Part shown: positions 7,962 through 17,146 of the stretch, one piece after another
How the letters are laid out: every line of letters starts with the position of its first letter
Numbering within the stretch: the stretch's first letter is position 1
Assembly: GCA_016715365.1 (NCBI GenBank)
Contig: JADKAM010000001.1
Location: forward strand, 930,001 to 994,000
Direction of reading: 5' to 3'
Length of the DNA stretch: 64,000 nt
Source: Chitinophagaceae bacterium
GTDB taxonomy: Bacteria; Bacteroidota; Bacteroidia; Chitinophagales; Chitinophagaceae
The notes under the pieces: model-generated
Seen by the model: only the letters and a program-made list of their open reading frames with translations
What the model was told of the DNA's origin: nothing
Databases searched by the model: none
Made by a program: the position numbers and the translations under genes

Positions 7962-9110
7962 ATGACACCCGTAAAATTACTTTCAATCCTGTTATGTGCA
8001 TTGTCTTCATTGCATGTAAAAGCGATATCATCAGATACACTGGTAGTGATTTTCGACAGGCAGCAGTTTGTGCAGGGCGATAGTATTGAAATGGAAGTGT
8101 ACACCGAACCTTACCAAAGCAATCAGCCTGCACAAACCCTGCATGTATGGATTGAAAATGTAAAGACCGGCCAACGCTGGAAATACCGTTACCCTTTTTT
8201 AAAAGGACGGTATAAGGTTTCCCTAAAAATAAACGACAGTATTCCAAACGGGGTATATGCCTTTAATTTTTTATTGCAGAAAAAATTTCTTGCAGTGTAT
8301 GGAAAACTGAAAAATGCAGAATACGACGATAAGGCGGTTAACTTTATGGCCACCACAAAAAATAAAGCACCCATCATTGACGGGGCCGAAGTAGACAATA
8401 ATGGTTCTTTTAAAATCGACAACCTGTTTTATACCGACTCTGTTTATTTTGGATTTTCGCCTGCACAGAAAACCAAGCTAAACCGGTTAAAAATTGCTAT
8501 TGAAACGCCCCTTGATTCTGTATTTACACCTACAGCAACACTAACAGAATTTGTAACCATTGGTACTGGCGAAGCACTTAAGGAAGATGCGGTTGAAAAA
8601 GGGTATGTTTTTACTATCGCAGATAAAAAAGACAAGCAGCTGCTGCAGGAAATCGTTTTAAAATCAAAACAAAAAAGCAAGCGTGAAAAATTTGAAAAGG
8701 AAAATGTGAGCGGTCTCTTTGCATCAGACAATGCAAAGACCATTGATTTTTATGAAAGCGATGAACTGAAAAACTACCCGGATATTTACAGCTACCTGAC
8801 CGCAAATGTTGCCGGGCTCACTACTTACAACGATGAAGAAACCGGAAAGACAATCCTTTACTGGCGAAAAGAAAAGGTAAATATTTTTGTAGATGAATTT
8901 CTGGACATTGATTTTTCGCCGGTTTCATTAAGTGTGCAGGATATTGAACTGGTAAAAATTTACAGTCCCGGCTCAAGGCTGGGCCTGGATGGATTTGGTG
9001 GATCAATAGCTATTTACACCAGGCGCATGAGTAACCGCCCCGGAAATAAACTCAGCAACTACAGTTTTTATGTAAAAGGATACACACAAAAAAATGCAGA
9101 GTGGAAATAA
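7962..9110 (+). CDS. Secreted protein with terminal TonB-plug-like domain, no barrel
   Basis: This 382-residue protein has a signal peptide (MTPVKLLSILLCALSSLHVKA). The N-terminal part looks like an extracellular beta-sandwich (macroglobulin MG2-like: VQGDSIEMEVYTEPY). The last ~110 residues resemble a TonB-receptor plug: SYLTANVAGLTTY, then an IFVDEF turn, then VQDIELVKIYS and GSIAIYTRR. A complete receptor would continue with a ~600-residue barrel, but this one stops after 30 further residues. The domain pair is known in Bacteroidota surface proteins, while its function is not established. It begins 11 bases after OsmC. Confidence 0.6.
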   Translation: MTPVKLLSILLCALSSLHVKAISSDTLVVIFDRQQFVQGDSIEMEVYTEPYQSNQPAQTLHVWIENVKTGQRWKYRYPFLKGRYKVSLKINDSIPNGVYAFNFLLQKKFLAVYGKLKNAEYDDKAVNFMATTKNKAPIIDGAEVDNNGSFKIDNLFYTDSVYFGFSPAQKTKLNRLKIAIETPLDSVFTPTATLTEFVTIGTGEALKEDAVEKGYVFTIADKKDKQLLQEIVLKSKQKSKREKFEKENVSGLFASDNAKTIDFYESDELKNYPDIYSYLTANVAGLTTYNDEETGKTILYWRKEKVNIFVDEFLDIDFSPVSLSVQDIELVKIYSPGSRLGLDGFGGSIAIYTRRMSNRPGNKLSNYSFYVKGYTQKNAEWK

Positions 9111-9145
9111 AGACTTTATTTTTATAAAAATTAAAACAACAACAA

Positions 9146-9964
9146 ATGTCCTTTCAGAACAAAACAGTTATCATAACCGGTGCCTCACGTGGAATTGGTA
9201 AAGCCATTGGTTTAAAACTGGCAGTAGCAGGAGCCAATATTGTTATCGCCTCCAAAAGTGTGGAAGAAAATCCCAAACTGGGTGGTACCATTTTTTCGGC
9301 TGCCGAAGAAATGGAAGCTGCAGGTGGCAAAGCTTTGGCAGTGCAATGCGATATTCGTTTTGAAGACCAGGTACAACATGTAGTTGATAAAACAGTTGAG
9401 CAATTTGGCGGCATTGATATTTTAATTAACAATGCATCGGCCATCAACCTTACACCTACAGAACAAACCGAACCCAAGCGTTTTGATCTGATGTACGATA
9501 TTAATGTTCGTGGTACTTTTATGATGAGCCGTGCCTGTATCCCGTTTCTTAAAAAAGGAACCAATGCACATATTTTAAATTTATCGCCCCCCATAAATAT
9601 GGATTTAAAATGGTTTGAAAACCACCTGGCTTATACCATCAGCAAATACGATATGAGTATGATTGCACTTGGATTATCAGCTGAATTGAAAAAATACAAT
9701 GTGGCTGCGAATGCGTTGTGGCCAAGAACTACCATTGCAACGGCAGCTGTCAATAATTTACTGGGAGGTGAAATGCTGATGAAAATGAGCCGTACAGTTG
9801 ATATTATAGCCGATGCTGCTTTCTATATTTTATCAAAACCTTCCACTTCCTGCACAGGTAATACTTTTATTGATGAAGATGTATTGGCCGCAGAAGGAAT
9901 TACAGACCTCGAAAAATATTCTGTTGTACCCGGCGCACAATTGTACAAGGATCTTTTTGTTTAA
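9146..9964 (+). CDS. Short-chain dehydrogenase/reductase (HSDL2-like)
   Basis: This 272-residue SDR has the NAD(P) glycine motif TGASRGIGKA (11-20), NNAS (96-99) and the catalytic set Ser147, Tyr163 and Lys167 (YTISK). The stretch ILNLSPPINMDLKWF, with double Pro, and the LWPRTTIATAAV segment match the hydroxysteroid-dehydrogenase-like 2 branch, thought to act on fatty acyl or sterol substrates. It closes the plus-strand redox run that begins at 6190. Substrate is inferred only from the subfamily. Confidence 0.88.
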   Translation: MSFQNKTVIITGASRGIGKAIGLKLAVAGANIVIASKSVEENPKLGGTIFSAAEEMEAAGGKALAVQCDIRFEDQVQHVVDKTVEQFGGIDILINNASAINLTPTEQTEPKRFDLMYDINVRGTFMMSRACIPFLKKGTNAHILNLSPPINMDLKWFENHLAYTISKYDMSMIALGLSAELKKYNVAANALWPRTTIATAAVNNLLGGEMLMKMSRTVDIIADAAFYILSKPSTSCTGNTFIDEDVLAAEGITDLEKYSVVPGAQLYKDLFV

Positions 9965-10097
9965 TGCAGCCTGTTAATAAATTCCTAAAAGCCATCCTCT
10001 GTGATGAACGGTAACCTTTATTGAGTTTGTACGTCTAATTTCGTATTAACATCATTACGCCATGAATGATGTATTCGCAAACCAATAAAGTATAGCC

Positions 10098-12563
10098 ATG
10101 AAATGTTTTAAACTTAAAGCATTATGCTGCTGCATAATGCTTGCCTCAACTGCTTTTAGCCAACCGCCCAAAAAGCAACTCGCTGCTAAAAGAATTACCT
10201 CAAACATTAAAATTGACGGCGTTTTGGATGATGCTGCGTGGAAAGAAGCTTCCAAAGCTGACAAGTTTATTGAATCGCGGCCTGTATCCTTAAGAACAGA
10301 AAGTGCTGACAATGCCTCGGAAGTTTATATAGCCTATAATAATGAAGGCATTTTTGTGGGCGGTTATTATCACGAAAAAACAAAAGACAGCATTTCTACC
10401 GAACTAATTGGAAGAGATGGTTTTGGTAATAATGATTTTGGAGGTGTAATCATTGATACATACCTGGATAAATTAAATGGATTTGAATATTTTGTTACAC
10501 CCCTGGGTGAGCAGATGGACTCCAAAGTTTCACCGGGCAACGAAGATTTTAGCTGGAATGCCGTTTGGCAAAGCGCATCAAAGATCAACAATGATGGCTG
10601 GAGTTTTGAAATGTTCATTCCTTTTTCAGCTATACGTTTTGGTAAAAAGCATGTACAGGATTGGGGCCTCAACATCATGCGGAGAAGAAAGAAAACCGGC
10701 CAGGATTTTTTCTGGCAACCGGTAGATCAGAATGTAAATGGTTTTTTAACACAGGAAGGAACCTTAACCGGTTTGGAAAATATTAAACCACCGGTGCGCC
10801 TGCAACTTTCTCCCTACATGTCGGCCTATCTGAATAATGATGGTACAGATGCAGCCAAAGGCAAGAAAAGAACTACAGCAACCATTAATGGAGGTATGGA
10901 TATAAAGTATGGAATTAACCAGGCTTTTACACTGGATATGACATTGATACCGGATTTTGGTCAGGTTCAATCCGATAACCGGGTATTAAATCTTTCCCCG
11001 TTTGAACAACGCTTTAATGAGAACCGTTCTTTTTTTACAGAAGGTGTTGAACTGTTTAATAAGGGAAATTTATTTTACAGCCGCAGAATAGGGCTGGAAC
11101 CCAGTTTCAGTAAATTCAATCCCCGCTCGTATAATGATGAAACGATTGAATATCCCGGCCAGGCGAAAATCATCAATGCCACAAAAATAAGTGGCCGTAC
11201 ACAAAAAGGCCTGGGCATTGGCGTGCTGAATGCCGTTACGCAAAAACAATATGCCACTTATAAAGATGTTGCAAACCAGGAAGAATATCGGGAAGAAAAT
11301 ATGGCGCTTACCAATTATAATATCCTGGTGTTTGATCAAACCCTCAAACACAACAGTAGTGTTTCATTAATTAATACAAATGTTTGGCGCAGTGGTAATG
11401 ACTATGATGCAAACGTAACATCCGCTTTATTTGATTTTAATAATAAAAAAAATACCTGGAATATCGGAGGAAATGTGAGCTTCAGTAATTTATTGGGAAA
11501 GGAAGGAAAAAATACAACAGGATACGCACACAGTATTTATTTAGGTAAAACCAGCGGCCGGTTTACGTTTAATATATGGCAGGATCTGTTTAATGATAAA
11601 TATGATAAAAGTGATTTTGGTTTTTTTACCAATAACAATACAATGGACCAGGGTTTTTGGGCCGGTTATAACTGGAACAAACCAAAAGGATGGTATAACC
11701 AGATGCGGATAAATGTAAACGGGTGGTACAGCAGGCTGGTTTCACCCATCGATATTTTAAGGCGTAAGGAAATGATGTTTCAGGGTGCCGGTGTTAATTT
11801 TAATTTTAATGCACAAACAAAAAAATTGTGGTGGTTTGGAGTGAATATTAATGGAGGCCCGCATGGAAATGATTTTTATGAGCCGAGATCGTTTGGCCGT
11901 GTTTTTCAAAATAAAGGCAGAATAAATACAAACCTCTGGTGGGAAAGTAATTCGGCAAAAAAACTATCCTGGGGAGGAAGTGTGTATGCCGGTACAGGCG
12001 GTGTATTTCATCGTAAAAACTTAGACCTGAGCTTTTTTGGAAAAATCAGGTTCAGCAGTAAATTCTCGGTAGACGGCTCTGTATATGCAAGCAGCAGTAA
12101 AAACCAGTCTGGCTGGGCAGGCAGAATTGGCGACACGATTTTCTTTTCCAGAAGAAATGTAAACAGCGTTGAAAATGTAATAAACATTAAATACAATTTT
12201 ACCAATAAGATGGGCCTTACATTAAGGACAAGGCATTATTGGAGTAAGGTAAATCCGCAGCAGTTTTATGAGCTGGATACTTACGGAAAGCTGCAAACAC
12301 CAACCAATCCTTTCACTAATAATGTAAGGCAAAATTATAATTATTTAAGTGTGGATATGGTGTATAACTGGCAGTTTGCCCAGGGTAGTTTTTTTAGTGT
12401 TGTATGGAAGGATATTGGCGAAAGCTTTAACCGGGAGTTTGAAAAAAATTATACAAAGAACCTGGAAAACACGATAAGTGGAGATCAGTTCAACAGCCTT
12501 TCGGTAAGGGTAATTTATTTCCTGGATTATCTTACCGTGAAAAGAAAAATGAAGAAGAAATAA
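10098..12563 (+). CDS. DUF5916 outer-membrane protein with N-terminal CBM9-like domain
   Basis: This is an 821-residue protein with a signal peptide (MKCFKLKALCCCIMLASTAFS). Residues about 30-230 form a carbohydrate-binding family 9-like domain (ITSNIKIDGVLDDAAWKEA; RTESADNASEVYIAYNN). The remainder is DUF5916: a long Asn/Tyr/Trp-rich region with alternating strands that predicts a beta-barrel in the outer membrane. The family is widespread in Bacteroidota and of unknown function, probably uptake or surface binding. The gene is followed by a strong bidirectional hairpin (12581-12611) shared with the convergent DoxX-like gene. Confidence 0.87.
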   Translation: MKCFKLKALCCCIMLASTAFSQPPKKQLAAKRITSNIKIDGVLDDAAWKEASKADKFIESRPVSLRTESADNASEVYIAYNNEGIFVGGYYHEKTKDSISTELIGRDGFGNNDFGGVIIDTYLDKLNGFEYFVTPLGEQMDSKVSPGNEDFSWNAVWQSASKINNDGWSFEMFIPFSAIRFGKKHVQDWGLNIMRRRKKTGQDFFWQPVDQNVNGFLTQEGTLTGLENIKPPVRLQLSPYMSAYLNNDGTDAAKGKKRTTATINGGMDIKYGINQAFTLDMTLIPDFGQVQSDNRVLNLSPFEQRFNENRSFFTEGVELFNKGNLFYSRRIGLEPSFSKFNPRSYNDETIEYPGQAKIINATKISGRTQKGLGIGVLNAVTQKQYATYKDVANQEEYREENMALTNYNILVFDQTLKHNSSVSLINTNVWRSGNDYDANVTSALFDFNNKKNTWNIGGNVSFSNLLGKEGKNTTGYAHSIYLGKTSGRFTFNIWQDLFNDKYDKSDFGFFTNNNTMDQGFWAGYNWNKPKGWYNQMRINVNGWYSRLVSPIDILRRKEMMFQGAGVNFNFNAQTKKLWWFGVNINGGPHGNDFYEPRSFGRVFQNKGRINTNLWWESNSAKKLSWGGSVYAGTGGVFHRKNLDLSFFGKIRFSSKFSVDGSVYASSSKNQSGWAGRIGDTIFFSRRNVNSVENVINIKYNFTNKMGLTLRTRHYWSKVNPQQFYELDTYGKLQTPTNPFTNNVRQNYNYLSVDMVYNWQFAQGSFFSVVWKDIGESFNREFEKNYTKNLENTISGDQFNSLSVRVIYFLDYLTVKRKMKKK

Positions 12564-12580
12564 CTGTTTAATATTTTAAA

Positions 12581-12611
12581 AAACTTCCCCTACACCATGT
12601 AGGGGAAGTTT
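12581..12611. terminator. Bidirectional intrinsic terminator
   Basis: A perfect 14-base stem (arms 12581-12594 and 12598-12611, core cttcccctaca) with a 3-base loop is flanked by A-runs on the left and T-runs on the right. It therefore works on both strands. It lies between the convergent DUF5916 gene (stop 12563) and the DoxX-like gene (stop 12613). Confidence 0.9.
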
Positions 12612-12612
12612 T

Positions 12613-12981
12613 TTATTTCTTTATTTTGAATGAAGGTTTGCTGCCAATAATAATGGCAGCCATGGCTAGTGCTGTATCTTTCAACAGGCTTCCCGGGTTG
12701 CCATCCAGGGCAGGTTGCAGGTGTAAGGTAAAAACAAAGATGAGCAACATGATAGCCAGTAAATAGCAGGCCGGGGTTTTAAATTTATTTATGATGATCG
12801 TCAATGCGGCTGCAATTAATCCACTTCCGGTTATATAGATCCATACCTTGCCATCACCTGGCATATAATCGGGAATCAAGCCACTCATCATATCCACATT
12901 CATAAAATGCAATACACCAAAAGAACCTATGGTAAATGCAAAAATTATTTCGGCAAGCCTGGTTGCAAGCGGAGATTTCAT
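12613..12981 (-). CDS. DoxX-like small membrane protein
   Basis: The reading from ATG 12981 gives 122 residues. An upstream ATG at 13017 would add 12 residues without membrane character. Four hydrophobic segments (IIFAFTIGSFGVLHF; WIYITGSGLIAAALTIII; ACYLLAIMLLIFVFTL; DTALAMAAIIIG) give the DoxX/SURF4-like four-helix layout, and the segment GDGKVWIYITG is often seen in such proteins. Possible roles in the family include redox chemistry at the membrane, but nothing here fixes one. It ends on the shared terminator at 12581-12611. Confidence 0.65.
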   Translation of the reverse strand: MKSPLATRLAEIIFAFTIGSFGVLHFMNVDMMSGLIPDYMPGDGKVWIYITGSGLIAAALTIIINKFKTPACYLLAIMLLIFVFTLHLQPALDGNPGSLLKDTALAMAAIIIGSKPSFKIKK

Positions 12982-13070
12982 ATCAATTGGTTTTAGTTTG
13001 CAGTGAAAATTAAGCAATAAAATTTAATGCAGCAAAAGCCAGCCAGTTATCGTTAAGATGTTAAAACAAA

Positions 13071-13116
13071 AAATGCCACAACCGGTAAAACTGAATTTTA
13101 TCCGTCTGTGGCATTT
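13071..13116 (-). terminator. Likely terminator of the dipeptidyl peptidase gene
   Basis: A 10-base stem (aaatgccaca at 13071-13080 pairing with 13107-13116) encloses a 26-base loop. On the minus strand it is followed by a T-rich run. It lies just downstream of the dipeptidyl peptidase stop at 13133. Confidence 0.6.
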
Positions 13117-13132
13117 GTAGTTAAATAAAAAT

Positions 13133-15280
13133 TTATTTCAACATCGCTTTGGGAACTTCTTTCTCCAGTAAATATTTATAAATGAATTTTGTTTTCATAT
13201 TCTGAAAATGCAGGCCTTTATTTCCACCCCATCCGTGGCGGCCACCGCTGTAGGGCATAAATTCAAAATCCTTTTTCTGGTCCTGCAATTTGCTGATGAA
13301 CTGTATACTGTTTTGCAGGTGTACATTGTCATCTATCATACCATGTACGATCTGTATCATTCCTTTGTACTTAGCGGCATGCGTCATTACATTACTGCTT
13401 TTATAGCCTTCGGCATTATTGGCCGGGGTGCCCATATACCGCTCTGTATAATGTGAGTCATAAAGGGTCCAGTCGGTAACACTGCCGCCCGCCATGCCAT
13501 GTGTAAATACATCACTGCCATAGGTTAAAGCATAACAGGTCATGTAGCCGCCATAACTAAAACCTGTGATACAAATCTTAGAAGCATCGGCACCGCCATT
13601 CGCTATCAGCCATTTTACCATCGTGCTGTAATCTTTCATTTCCCAATAACCCAGGTTGTGGTACATATTGGCTACGCCTTCTTTTCCAAAATGGCCGCTG
13701 GCCCGGTGGTCCATCACAACCTGTATCAAACCCTCTTTTGCATACCATTGCTGGTTGCCGCTAAAACCCCAGGTATCCATCACACTACCGGCATTGGGGC
13801 CACCGTAAACAGAAATTAAAACAGGATATTTTTTACTCTTGTCCATATTAAGCGGCCAGGTAACTTTCATGGGCAGGTCATATAAACCGTCATCGCTCTT
13901 TACACGTACAATTTCTGTTTTGGCAAGATTATAATTATCAAATTCAGTTCCTTTACTATCACCCAGTTCTTTAATGATCTTCCTTTTGGTACTCATTAAA
14001 GTCATTTTTGTAGGTGTGCCTGTATTGTTATAGGTAACAACAAAATACGAACCATCAGGAGATAGGTTAATGGAATTATTATACTCGCCAATGGTAAGGC
14101 GTTCCATATTTTTTCCATTTACATTAACCCTGTAAAAATCATTCCGGGCAGTATTTTCCAGGCTTCTTCCCATAAAATAAACTACTCCCTTCTTTTCATC
14201 AATATAGTTTACGTTGGTAACGGTAAATTTTCCGGAAGTAATGGCGTTCACCAGCTTTCCTTTCATATCGTAAAAATATAAATGATTCCAACCGGTGGCA
14301 TCGCTGTTAAGAACGAAGCCCGTTTTATTATTTAAGAACTGAATGCGGCCACCCTGGTCATCCAGGTCAACCCAGCTTTTTTGTTTCTCATTATAAAATT
14401 CGCTTTTGCCACCTGTAATGGTATTTACATCGTAAATAATCAGGTTGTTTTGATCACGGTTCATCCATTGCACGAGCAATGAGCTGCCATCGGGCTTCCA
14501 GTAAGGCAAACCAAAATACTGGTCATCTTTTTCATTAAAGGCCGCCCATACAATATTCCCTTCTGGTTCAACAATACCAACTTTTACTTCGGGGTTGGGG
14601 TCGCCAACTTTTGGATACCGTTGTGTTTCAACCACGCCATGCAAACCCGGTGCATCAGTTATTGTAAAAACCGGGATCTTCGAATCATCCGACCTGAAGA
14701 AAGCAATATGTTTACTGTCGGGGCTCCACCAGAAAGCACGGTACCTGCCGCTGCGGCCCAATATCTCTTCCATGTACACCCAACTTGCATAACCGTTTAA
14801 AATGGTTTCGCTGCCATCTTGGGTAAGGCGGGTTTCTTTTTTTGTTGCCAGGTTTACAGTGTACAGGTCATTGTTTTTTGTAAAGGCAATATAATTTCCA
14901 TCGGGGCTCAGGGTTTGATTTATTTCTTTGGCCGAATCATTGGTAAGCCGGATGTCTTCAATATTTTTTCTCCAATACAGATCATTTCCCTTAACAACAA
15001 TTTCAGGGGTAGTTGCTACTGTACCTTTGTTGATATTGGGTTCTACATATTCTTTTTCTGCCCCGGTTTTACAGTCAATCTCATAGCTTTTTCCTTCTTT
15101 TCTTAAAATAAAATGACTGTCATCTATCCATTTAACAACAGAAGGAAGTTGTTGGGTTATGCCTTTGAAATTGCTTTTAAAATACTGGTCATCGCCCAGT
15201 TCTTTTTTTTGTGCCTGTATAGACAGACTAAAGACCAATGCTACAGTAATAGCTGCAATTTGCTTAATGCGTTTTATCAT
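13133..15280 (-). CDS. Dipeptidyl peptidase IV-type S9 serine peptidase
   Basis: This 715-residue secreted peptidase (signal peptide ends near SIQA) releases N-terminal dipeptides, usually with Pro or Ala in second place. The N-terminal eight-bladed beta-propeller region includes the YMEEILGR segment, whose Glu pair binds the substrate N-terminus in DPP IV. The C-terminal alpha/beta hydrolase has Ser575 in GFSYGGYM, the catalytic Asp in GMIDDNVH (about 650) and His682 in SGGRHGWG. Length matches periplasmic DPP IV of Bacteroidota. It lies downstream of lysS but is separated by a terminator, so it has its own promoter. Confidence 0.93.
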   Translation of the reverse strand: MIKRIKQIAAITVALVFSLSIQAQKKELGDDQYFKSNFKGITQQLPSVVKWIDDSHFILRKEGKSYEIDCKTGAEKEYVEPNINKGTVATTPEIVVKGNDLYWRKNIEDIRLTNDSAKEINQTLSPDGNYIAFTKNNDLYTVNLATKKETRLTQDGSETILNGYASWVYMEEILGRSGRYRAFWWSPDSKHIAFFRSDDSKIPVFTITDAPGLHGVVETQRYPKVGDPNPEVKVGIVEPEGNIVWAAFNEKDDQYFGLPYWKPDGSSLLVQWMNRDQNNLIIYDVNTITGGKSEFYNEKQKSWVDLDDQGGRIQFLNNKTGFVLNSDATGWNHLYFYDMKGKLVNAITSGKFTVTNVNYIDEKKGVVYFMGRSLENTARNDFYRVNVNGKNMERLTIGEYNNSINLSPDGSYFVVTYNNTGTPTKMTLMSTKRKIIKELGDSKGTEFDNYNLAKTEIVRVKSDDGLYDLPMKVTWPLNMDKSKKYPVLISVYGGPNAGSVMDTWGFSGNQQWYAKEGLIQVVMDHRASGHFGKEGVANMYHNLGYWEMKDYSTMVKWLIANGGADASKICITGFSYGGYMTCYALTYGSDVFTHGMAGGSVTDWTLYDSHYTERYMGTPANNAEGYKSSNVMTHAAKYKGMIQIVHGMIDDNVHLQNSIQFISKLQDQKKDFEFMPYSGGRHGWGGNKGLHFQNMKTKFIYKYLLEKEVPKAMLK

Positions 15281-15370
15281 ATTTAAATATGTTGTTTTAT
15301 TGAGTTGACAAGATAACTTTTTTGGAAAGAAATATTTGCAGAAAATTCATAAATATATTTGAATTAAAAA

Positions 15371-15394
15371 AGCTGCCGTTATGATGCGGCAGCT
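15371..15394 (-). terminator. lysS terminator
   Basis: An 8-base stem (agctgccg pairing with cggcagct, with a loop of about 8 bases) sits about 25 bases beyond the lysS stop. Read on the minus strand it is followed by a T-run, as in a standard intrinsic terminator. Confidence 0.8.
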
Positions 15395-15416
15395 TCTTTT
15401 ATAAGAAGGTTGGTTT

Positions 15417-16961
15417 TTAATCATCAGTTTTTTCCGGCCTCATCATCGGGAAGAAAAGTACATCCTGAATTGAATGTTGATTGGTGAGCAGCATGGCAAT
15501 CCTGTCAATACCAAAACCAATACCACTGGTTGGCGGCATACCATATTCAAGCGCACGTAAAAAATCATGATCTATAAACATGGCTTCATCATCGCCACGT
15601 TCCATCAGTTTGGTTTGCTCTTCAAAACGTTCACGCTGTTCAATTGGGTCGTTCAGTTCGCTGTAGGCATTGGCAATTTCTTTGCCATTACACATCAGTT
15701 CAAAACGCTCTACCAGTCCGGGTTTGCTGCGGTGCTTTTTGGTAAGCGGACTCATCTCTACCGGGTAATCGGTAATAAAAGTTGGCTGTATATAACTGGC
15801 TTCGCATTTGCTGCCAAAGATCTCATCAATCAGTTTTCCCTTGCCCCACTTTTCATCGGCATGAATTTTTAATTCTTTGCAAACATTTCTGATGCCGGCT
15901 TCATCCATTTCACTGATGTCAAACCCGGTATGTTCTTTAATGGCATCATACATGGTGATCCTTTTGTACGGCGCTTTAAAATCAATCTCTTTATCGCCAA
16001 CCATTACTTTGGTGGTACCGTTTGTTGCTACAGCAGCTTTGTCAAGCATCTGCTCGGTGGTATCCATCATCCATTCGTAATCTTTATAAGCCACATAAAA
16101 TTCCAGCACGGTAAATTCAGGGTTGTGTGTGCGGTCCATACCTTCATTGCGAAAGTTGCGGCTGAATTCATACACCCATTCAAACCCCCCAACGATCAGT
16201 CTTTTTAAATACAGTTCGTTTGCAATGCGCATGTACATAGGTACATCCAATGCATTGTGATGTGTGGTGAACGGCCTGGCTGCGGCACCACCCGGGATGC
16301 TTTGCAATACCGGAGTATCAACTTCCAAAGCGCCACGCTCATTTAAAAACTCACGAATGGAGTTTACCATTTTGGTACGCTTGATGAATGTTTCTTTTAC
16401 AGATGGATTAACGATGAGGTCGGCATAACGTTGCCTGTAACGGAATTCCGGATCGGTAACTTCATCAAAAGCTTCGCCATCTTTTTCTTTAACAATGGGC
16501 AGCGGGCGTAATGATTTGGTAAGAATGGAGAACTCTCTTACATGAATGGATGTTTCGCCGGTTTTGGTAGTGAATACATAACCTTTGATGCCAACAATAT
16601 CACCGATGTCAATTAATTTTTTCCAAACCGTTTGATACATGCTTTTATCCTCTCCGGGACAAATATCATCCTGCTTAATGTAAAACTGAATTTTACCCAC
16701 CGAATCCTGCAGTACAGCAAAATTCGCCTTACCCATGTCACGTACGCTCATGATGCGGCCGGCAATGCATACATCTGCAAACAAATCTTTGTCAGACTGA
16801 GCGTAGTCGAAGTCCGCCCCTTTATAATTTTCCTTAATGAAAACTGAAGTTGTATTTACGGGATAGAGTGCTGCCGGGTAGGCATCAATTCCCATATTAT
16901 TCAATTCTGTTAGTTTTTCCCTGCGGATAATTTCCTGTTCTGATAAATGTTGTGTGCTCAT
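15417..16961 (-). CDS. lysS: Lysyl-tRNA synthetase, class II
   Basis: This enzyme charges tRNA-Lys. The reading from ATG 16961 (MSTQHLSEQE) gives 514 residues; an ATG at 16973 would add four. The N-terminal OB-fold anticodon-binding domain is followed by the class II core, with motif 2 FRNEGMDRTHNPEFT and motif 3 GIGFGIDRIAMLL. Around residues 47-56 the protein contains GADFDYAQSDKD, where relatives usually run straight into the OB-fold. The DNA there (16793-16816) matches a dispersed repeat also found in the flavin reductase gene, so this looks like an in-frame repeat insertion in a surface loop. The rest of the protein is intact. Confidence 0.96.
   Translation of the reverse strand: MSTQHLSEQEIIRREKLTELNNMGIDAYPAALYPVNTTSVFIKENYKGADFDYAQSDKDLFADVCIAGRIMSVRDMGKANFAVLQDSVGKIQFYIKQDDICPGEDKSMYQTVWKKLIDIGDIVGIKGYVFTTKTGETSIHVREFSILTKSLRPLPIVKEKDGEAFDEVTDPEFRYRQRYADLIVNPSVKETFIKRTKMVNSIREFLNERGALEVDTPVLQSIPGGAAARPFTTHHNALDVPMYMRIANELYLKRLIVGGFEWVYEFSRNFRNEGMDRTHNPEFTVLEFYVAYKDYEWMMDTTEQMLDKAAVATNGTTKVMVGDKEIDFKAPYKRITMYDAIKEHTGFDISEMDEAGIRNVCKELKIHADEKWGKGKLIDEIFGSKCEASYIQPTFITDYPVEMSPLTKKHRSKPGLVERFELMCNGKEIANAYSELNDPIEQRERFEEQTKLMERGDDEAMFIDHDFLRALEYGMPPTSGIGFGIDRIAMLLTNQHSIQDVLFFPMMRPEKTDD
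16793..16816. repeat. Dispersed 'gagcgtagtcgaag' repeat inside lysS
   Basis: The core gagcgtagtcgaag (16799-16812) is nearly identical to gagcggtagtcgaag at 19305-19319 in the flavin reductase gene. Flanks also match: cagactga here and cagcccga there. It is read in frame in lysS. From general knowledge, strings of this type recur as short mobile-like repeats in many Bacteroidota genomes. Confidence 0.65.
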
Positions 16962-16966
16962 AAGTT

Positions 16967-16994
16967 TAGTCACTAGTCATTAGTCATTAGTTAA
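16967..16994. repeat. Tandem 'agtcatt' phrase repeat upstream of lysS
   Basis: Three near-copies of tagtcatt/tagtcact stand head to tail just upstream of the lysS start. They share the agtcatt unit with the inverted repeat at 3202-3270. The repeat would lie in the lysS mRNA leader or promoter region. No other structure explains it. Confidence 0.6.
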
Positions 16995-17146
16995 GAGCAG
17001 GGGTTCTGCTAAAAGCTAATCACTAATGGTTAACAGCTTTTTAATTTAGCTGCAAATATACCGCATACACCTGATTTGTCCATTTACGGTTTCTGGCACC
17101 GGAATTGCCATATACTTTCATATATTTATTAAACTTAAGAATGATT

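Noticed and set aside
9154..9594. 146-residue frame opposite the SDR gene
   Set aside because: Antisense shadow of a clear SDR gene; composition not protein-like.
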